From contig NZ_RXLQ01000003.1 in the NCBI RefSeq assembly GCF_003953935.1, positions 248,001-312,000 on the forward strand: 64,000 nt of DNA. The letters run 5' to 3'. Below are positions 60,421 to 64,000 of the stretch, piece after piece (position 1 is the stretch's first letter; each line of letters begins with the position of its first letter). The position numbers and the translations under genes are program-made. Origin of the DNA: Massilia atriviolacea (GTDB lineage Bacteria; Pseudomonadota; Gammaproteobacteria; Burkholderiales; Burkholderiaceae_D). The notes under the pieces were generated by a model that saw only the letters and a list, made by a program, of their open reading frames with translations, did no database searches and was not told the origin of the DNA.

Positions 60421-61464
60421 ATGAGAATGACGATGAAACCAACCATTATTTCCCGCCCGCGCAGCGTGCTGTTTGCCGTGATGGCCCTGGCCGTGCAAGG
60501 CGCGTTTGCGCAAACGCTCGCCGCGCCGGCGCAGCGCATCTCCGACCAGGCGATCGTGGCCGACCAGGCCGGCTACAGGGCCTTGCAGCAGCGCGTCAAG
60601 GCGCTCAACGACAAGGGCGTGCCGGTCAACAATTACTACCTGTCGAAGGCGCAATGCTGGCTCGACGTCTCGCTGCACGAATACACGCGCAACGACCGTT
60701 CGGCCTTCCCGCAGCAGGCGCTGGAGCAGGGCGCCGCGATCGTCGGCGCGCTGGAGTCGGGCGCCACGCCCAATCCGGGCGAGCAGACGCCGCTGGTGAA
60801 CGACGCGGCCAAGCTGCGCGAAGACCTGTGGGCGCGCTTCGGCGCCGTCAAGGGCGGTGCGGGCTTTGCCTGCGCGGCGCAGAAGGTCGCTTGCGGCGAG
60901 GTCGAACTGGTGCATGCCGGGAACGAATTCAATCAGCAGGGCTGGCGCCATGCGAATCCCTACATCCAGATCGCCGAAGACCAGTTGCAGGCGGCGCAAG
61001 CCTCGGCGGCGGCCTGCGGCGGCGCGCCGGTCAAGGTGGCGGCGACGCCGGTGCCGGGTACGGCGCCGGTGGTGTCGGTCGAGAAGCTGACCCTGGCGGC
61101 CGATGCGCTGTTCAGGTTCGACAGATCGGGCCTGGCGGACCTGTTGCCGGCCGGCCGTGCGCGCATCGACAGCATGCTGATCAAGCTCGACGGTGTGTAT
61201 GCGCAGATCTCGGGCATCAAGCTGACCGGTTACACCGACCGCCTGGGGACGGAAGCGTACAACCAGCCGCTGTCGGAAAAGCGCGCGGCCACGGTGCGCG
61301 AATATATCCTGAGCAAAGGTTTTGCGGGCGAGATCGCCAGCGCCGGCAAGGGCGAAGCGGACCAGGTCGAAGCGTGCACGGGTGTCGCGCCGCGCGCCGC
61401 CCTGATCGGCTGCCTGCAACCGAACCGCCGGGTCGAAGTGGAAGTGACCGGGATCAAGCGTTAA
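60421..61464 (+). CDS. OmpA-family protein of the giant-protein operon
   Basis: The product is up to 347 residues, with a signal peptide (SVLFAVMALAVQGAFAQ). The middle has a helical repeat-like region with several Cys (KAQCWLDVSLHEY, GFACAAQKVACGEVELV). The C-terminal ~120 residues are an OmpA peptidoglycan-binding domain: VEKLTLAADALFRFDRSGL, LTGYTDRLGTEAYNQPLSEKRA and NRRVEVEVTG. It lies 9 bases after the barrel gene. It may tether the barrel-giant complex to the cell wall. ATGs at 60421, 60427 and 60433 are alternative starts. Confidence 0.8.
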   Translation: MRMTMKPTIISRPRSVLFAVMALAVQGAFAQTLAAPAQRISDQAIVADQAGYRALQQRVKALNDKGVPVNNYYLSKAQCWLDVSLHEYTRNDRSAFPQQALEQGAAIVGALESGATPNPGEQTPLVNDAAKLREDLWARFGAVKGGAGFACAAQKVACGEVELVHAGNEFNQQGWRHANPYIQIAEDQLQAAQASAAACGGAPVKVAATPVPGTAPVVSVEKLTLAADALFRFDRSGLADLLPAGRARIDSMLIKLDGVYAQISGIKLTGYTDRLGTEAYNQPLSEKRAATVREYILSKGFAGEIASAGKGEADQVEACTGVAPRAALIGCLQPNRRVEVEVTGIKR

Positions 61465-61496
61465 GAAGATGGTGTGTCCGGCCAAGGCCGGAACAA

Positions 61497-61526
61497 GCAA
61501 AAAGCCGCACCGGTGCGGCTTTTGCG
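61497..61526 (+). terminator. terminator of the giant-protein operon
   Basis: AAAAAGCCGCACC pairs with GGTGCGGCTTTT in a stem with A and T tracts on either side, so it can end transcription in both directions. A near-copy, interrupted by an extra GGGGTCAGACCCC hairpin, lies at 61633-61670. Confidence 0.85.
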
Positions 61527-61540
61527 TTACTGCGCGGGAT

Positions 61541-61582
61541 TTAAGGGCGCTTGCGGCGGGCGCTGACGCCGAGGATGGTCAG
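61541..61582 (-). pseudogene. fragment of a second PEP-CTERM gene tail
   Basis: The minus strand reads LTILGVSARRKRP and a stop. This is nearly the same as the last residues (LSILGVSARRKRG) of the PEP-CTERM gene at 61688. With the flanking terminator, the ~64-base block is a degenerate copy of 61666-61729. It is a left-over of a duplication, too short to be a gene. Confidence 0.65.
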
Positions 61583-61594
61583 AAACCACCTACA

Positions 61595-61670
61595 ACCGGG
61601 GTCAGAGCTTTAATCAGAAATCTTTCTGATAGAAAAAGCCGCACCGGGGTCAGACCCCGGTGCGGCTTTT
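61595..61670. repeat. REP-like GGGGTCAGA elements and hairpins
   Basis: ACCGGGGTCAGAGCTTTAAT is followed by a perfect 8-base inverted repeat ATCAGAAA-TC-TTTCTGAT (61613-61630). A terminator stem containing GGGGTCAGACCCC follows (61633-61670). The GGGGTCAGA word recurs and resembles REP-type repeats that I have seen in related betaproteobacteria (recollection, not searched). Confidence 0.5.
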
Positions 61671-61687
61671 GCGTTGCTGCGCTTGAA

Positions 61688-62401
61688 TTAGCCGCGCTTG
61701 CGGCGGGCGCTGACACCGAGGATGGACAGGCCGGCCAGCAGCATGGCCCAGGTGCCGGGTTCGGGAACGGGCGTGACGGTGACGTCGGTCAGCGACGTGA
61801 CCACGCCGCTGAGCATGATGCGGTTACCGTCAGCACGATAGAAGTAGTGGTAGACGCTCGCACTCGTCACATCGGCAAGAGAAAGCTGTTGCGGTAAAGT
61901 TCCGTCAGAAATCCATGTCGATGATGCGTTACTGAAACCGATTCCGAAGGACACGTCATATCCCCCACTGTCGATACTCAAGGAATCCCGCGAGTTTGGC
62001 GTGCCAACCTTGCCGTCGGCAAGCGTCACTCGGCGCGTCAATGCGTCTCGATCTCCCGCACTGACTGTCTGCCCACTCGGCAAGATTTTGAACGTAAAGA
62101 AATCCGTCGGTGAGGCATACGCACCGTGGTAAAAATAGTCGGTGGAGGCTGGGTCGTAGGGCGGGTTATCCAGACTCCCACGCTCCATCCTGGCGCTGCT
62201 GTCGTAGGAAAAACGTCCGACAATGCGGTCGTTCATCGAAATCAGACTTCCAGCCTGCACACCCACGGTGCTTTGTTCGAACGACAGCTTGTTAACGTTC
62301 CCGATCTGACTGACCGCGGCCGTGAACTCATAGGTGCGCATCTCCGCCTTTGCCGGGACGGTTAGCGCGAGTGCGGAGAGCGCCGTTACGATGTATTTCA
62401 T
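61688..62401 (-). CDS. PEP-CTERM sorting domain protein
   Basis: The product is 237 residues. A signal peptide (IVTALSALALTVPAKAE) leads, and the C-terminus is VPEPGTWAMLLAGLSILG followed by VSARRKRG: the VPEP motif, a hydrophobic helix and an arginine-rich end. The mature part is beta-rich with no recognised fold (RTYEFTAAVSQIGNVNK; SLISMNDRIVGRFSYDSSAR). The start at 62401 gives the signal peptide directly; the frame upstream is out of a normal signal context. It is divergent from the S9 peptidase. No exosortase gene is in the window. Confidence 0.8.
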   Translation of the reverse strand: MKYIVTALSALALTVPAKAEMRTYEFTAAVSQIGNVNKLSFEQSTVGVQAGSLISMNDRIVGRFSYDSSARMERGSLDNPPYDPASTDYFYHGAYASPTDFFTFKILPSGQTVSAGDRDALTRRVTLADGKVGTPNSRDSLSIDSGGYDVSFGIGFSNASSTWISDGTLPQQLSLADVTSASVYHYFYRADGNRIMLSGVVTSLTDVTVTPVPEPGTWAMLLAGLSILGVSARRKRG

Positions 62402-62424
62402 GCAATTCCAATAGTCAATTAATA

Positions 62425-62456
62425 TTGCATTATATTGCATTGCATTTATGCAATCA
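62425..62456. repeat. TTGCAT-rich direct repeats in the divergent gap
   Basis: ATTGCAT occurs three times in close order, and ATTGCAT/ATGCAAT makes an inverted pair, in AT-rich DNA upstream of the PEP-CTERM gene. It could be part of the promoter or a regulator site. Confidence 0.35.
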
Positions 62457-62580
62457 ATACATGCCTGATCCGCATGTATCAAAAGCGCCATCTTTCGGCT
62501 GCTCTTGCGATACGAACTTGGTATGATGCCGGGGCCTTTGTGTATCTATTGGCACTTTCATGACTCTTGGGGACATTGCA

Positions 62581-64000
62581 ATGATGGGACGTTTGTTCAT
62601 ATTGGGAGCGGCCACCCTGGCCGCCGGTAGCGCGCTGGCCGCGCCGCGTGGTTTCACCATCGAAGACCTGGTGAAAATGGAGCGGGTCGGCGCGCCGGCA
62701 CTCTCGCCCGACGCCTCGCGCGTGGTCTACACGGTGCGCAGCACCAATATGGAGAAGAACCGCGGCAACACCCAGCTGTGGATGATCGACCTGCGCAGCG
62801 CCAGGCCGGCCCCGGTCAGGCTGACCAGCGGCGACGCCAACAGCACCGATCCCGAATGGTCGCCCAAGGGCGACGCCATCTATTTCCTGTCGGCCCGCTC
62901 GGGTTCCTCGCAGGTATGGCGTATGCCGGCCGCCGGCGGCGACGCCGTCAAGGTCACCGACCTGCCGCTCGACGTCGACAACTTCCGCCTCTCGCCGGCC
63001 GGCGACCGCCTGGCCATGAGCCTGGCCGTGTTCCGCGATTGCAGCGACCTGGCCTGCACCAGGACCCGCCTCGACGAGAAGACCAAGAACAAGGCCAGCG
63101 GCAAGGTCTACGACCGCCTGTTCGTGCGCCACTGGGATACCTGGTCCGACGGCCGCAACAACGTGCTGTACTCGGCCCCGCTCGACGCCGCCGGCAAGGT
63201 CAGCGCCGCACCGGTCAGCCTGTCGGGCGGCATCGACGGCGACGTGCCGTCCAAACCGTTCGGCGACCGCGAGGAATACCGCTTCAGCCCGGACGGCAGG
63301 AGCGTCGTGTTCAATGTGCGCGTGGCAGGCAAGACCGAAGCCTGGTCGACCAACTTCGACATCTATCAGACCGCCGCCGCCGGCGGCGAGGCGCCGCGCA
63401 ACCTGACCGCCGACAATCCGGCCTGGGACAGCAAGCCGGCCTTTTCGCCCGACGGCAAGACGCTCGCCTACCTGGCCATGCGCCACCCCGGCTTCGAAGC
63501 CGACCGCTTCCGCCTGGTGCTGATGGATGTCGCCAGCGGCAAGAAGCGCGTCGTGGCCGAGAGCTGGGACCGCTCCATCGGCGACTACAAATGGCGCGAC
63601 GACGGCAAGTCGCTGCTGGCCACCGCCGACGACCTGGGCCAGCATCGCCTGTTCTCGATCGACGCCGCCAGCGGCAAGGTCGCGCCGCTCAGCGACAAGG
63701 GCTATGTCAGCGCCTTCGACGCGCGCGGCAAGACGGTGGTGATGGCGCAGGCCAACCTGCAATCGGGCGCGCAATTGTTCAAGCGTGTCGACGGCGGCGC
63801 GCCGGTCCAGCTGACCCAGTTGAACAGCGAACTGCTGGCCGAGGTGCGTTTCGGCGAATCCGAACAGTTTTCCTTCACCGGCGCCAAGGGCGAGACCGTC
63901 TACGGCCATGTGATGAAACCGTGGGATGCCAAACCCGGCGTCAAGTATCCGGTCGCCTTCCTGGTGCACGGCGGTCCGCAGGGCAGCTTCGGCAATTCGT
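62581..64000 (+). CDS. S9 family peptidase (prolyl-oligopeptidase type), 3' end outside window
   Basis: The frame is open to the right edge, with 473 residues visible. A signal peptide (LFILGAATLAAGSALA) exports it. The N-terminal beta-propeller has repeated DPEWSPKGDAIYFLSAR, YRFSPDGRSVVFN and KPAFSPDGKTLAYLAMR units (PD40-like). The start of the catalytic alpha/beta-hydrolase domain is reached (KYPVAFLVHGGPQGSFG, oxyanion part). The Ser, Asp and His of the triad lie beyond the edge. It is probably a dipeptidyl- or acyl-aminoacyl-peptidase. GGGGACATTGCA precedes ATG. Confidence 0.9.
   Translation, partial: MMGRLFILGAATLAAGSALAAPRGFTIEDLVKMERVGAPALSPDASRVVYTVRSTNMEKNRGNTQLWMIDLRSARPAPVRLTSGDANSTDPEWSPKGDAIYFLSARSGSSQVWRMPAAGGDAVKVTDLPLDVDNFRLSPAGDRLAMSLAVFRDCSDLACTRTRLDEKTKNKASGKVYDRLFVRHWDTWSDGRNNVLYSAPLDAAGKVSAAPVSLSGGIDGDVPSKPFGDREEYRFSPDGRSVVFNVRVAGKTEAWSTNFDIYQTAAAGGEAPRNLTADNPAWDSKPAFSPDGKTLAYLAMRHPGFEADRFRLVLMDVASGKKRVVAESWDRSIGDYKWRDDGKSLLATADDLGQHRLFSIDAASGKVAPLSDKGYVSAFDARGKTVVMAQANLQSGAQLFKRVDGGAPVQLTQLNSELLAEVRFGESEQFSFTGAKGETVYGHVMKPWDAKPGVKYPVAFLVHGGPQGSFGNS

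Noticed and set aside
58384-61500. A 1,038-codon minus-strand frame opposite the barrel and OmpA genes.
   Set aside because: Antisense shadow of two well-coded genes, with no motifs.

Overview
The window is high-GC DNA from a betaproteobacterium, most likely an Oxalobacteraceae member of the Massilia/Telluria/Duganella type. The evidence is the Burkholderiales-style housekeeping block lpxH-ppiB-ppiA-cysS-alkA-accA-tilS-lysC-tRNA-Ser, the PEP-CTERM proteins, the giant DUF11/SdrD-B protein and GGGGTCAGA-type repeats. No species-level claim is made. 

Layout. 1-1.1 kb: 3' part of an NHL-repeat protein. 1.1-11.7 kb: AraC regulator, FabF-like ketosynthase, LpxH, two cyclophilins, CysS, AlkA-type glycosylase, AccA, TilS and LysC. 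11.8-12.2 kb: two near-identical tRNA-Ser(GCT) genes, each with its own copied promoter box and terminator. 12.3-13.3 kb: a small AT-richer islet with a permuted papain/NlpC-like protein and a small orphan. 13.5-21.6 kb: YfdX-like protein, a decayed Rieske (petA-like) gene, SRPBCC protein, DUF695 protein, M20 peptidase, DJ-1/PfpI protein, DUF2135 protein, an orphan and a secreted beta-helix protein. 22-28.5 kb: a CAT-like acetyltransferase, then an operon (ABC ATPase, binding protein, permease, DUF3604/PHP-like protein) divergent from a GntR/UTRA regulator with a near-perfect operator palindrome between them. 28.5-38.8 kb: PAS-GGDEF-EAL protein, vanadium haloperoxidase/PAP2 protein, PhaC-like hydrolase, DMT transporter, a LysR gene without its DNA-binding head, a CheY-like receiver, Tat-exported phospholipase C and a PEP-CTERM protein. 

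39-43.8 kb: a compact minus-strand operon encoding an HlyD-type adaptor, a glycine-rich precursor with a double-glycine leader, a two-helix membrane protein and a C39 peptidase-ABC exporter. This looks like a complete bacteriocin-type or secreted-peptide system apart from the outer-membrane channel. Its base composition differs visibly from the surroundings. 44.3-47.2 kb: GNAT acetyltransferase, periplasmic methanethiol oxidase (SBP56) with an atypical SCO1/SenC partner, and a small membrane protein. 

47.7-61.5 kb: a three-gene block encoding a ~3,100-residue secreted protein built of DUF11 and SdrD-B/CnaB-type modules, a ~1,110-residue outer-membrane beta-barrel with an N-terminal Ig-like part, and an OmpA-domain protein. 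It looks like one large cell-surface machine. 61.5-64 kb: a duplicated terminator/PEP-CTERM tail, a PEP-CTERM protein and the 5' part of an S9 peptidase. 

The strongest candidates for undescribed biology are the double-glycine export operon and the giant DUF11/SdrD-barrel-OmpA locus. All domain calls are by eye from the translations; no database search was run.
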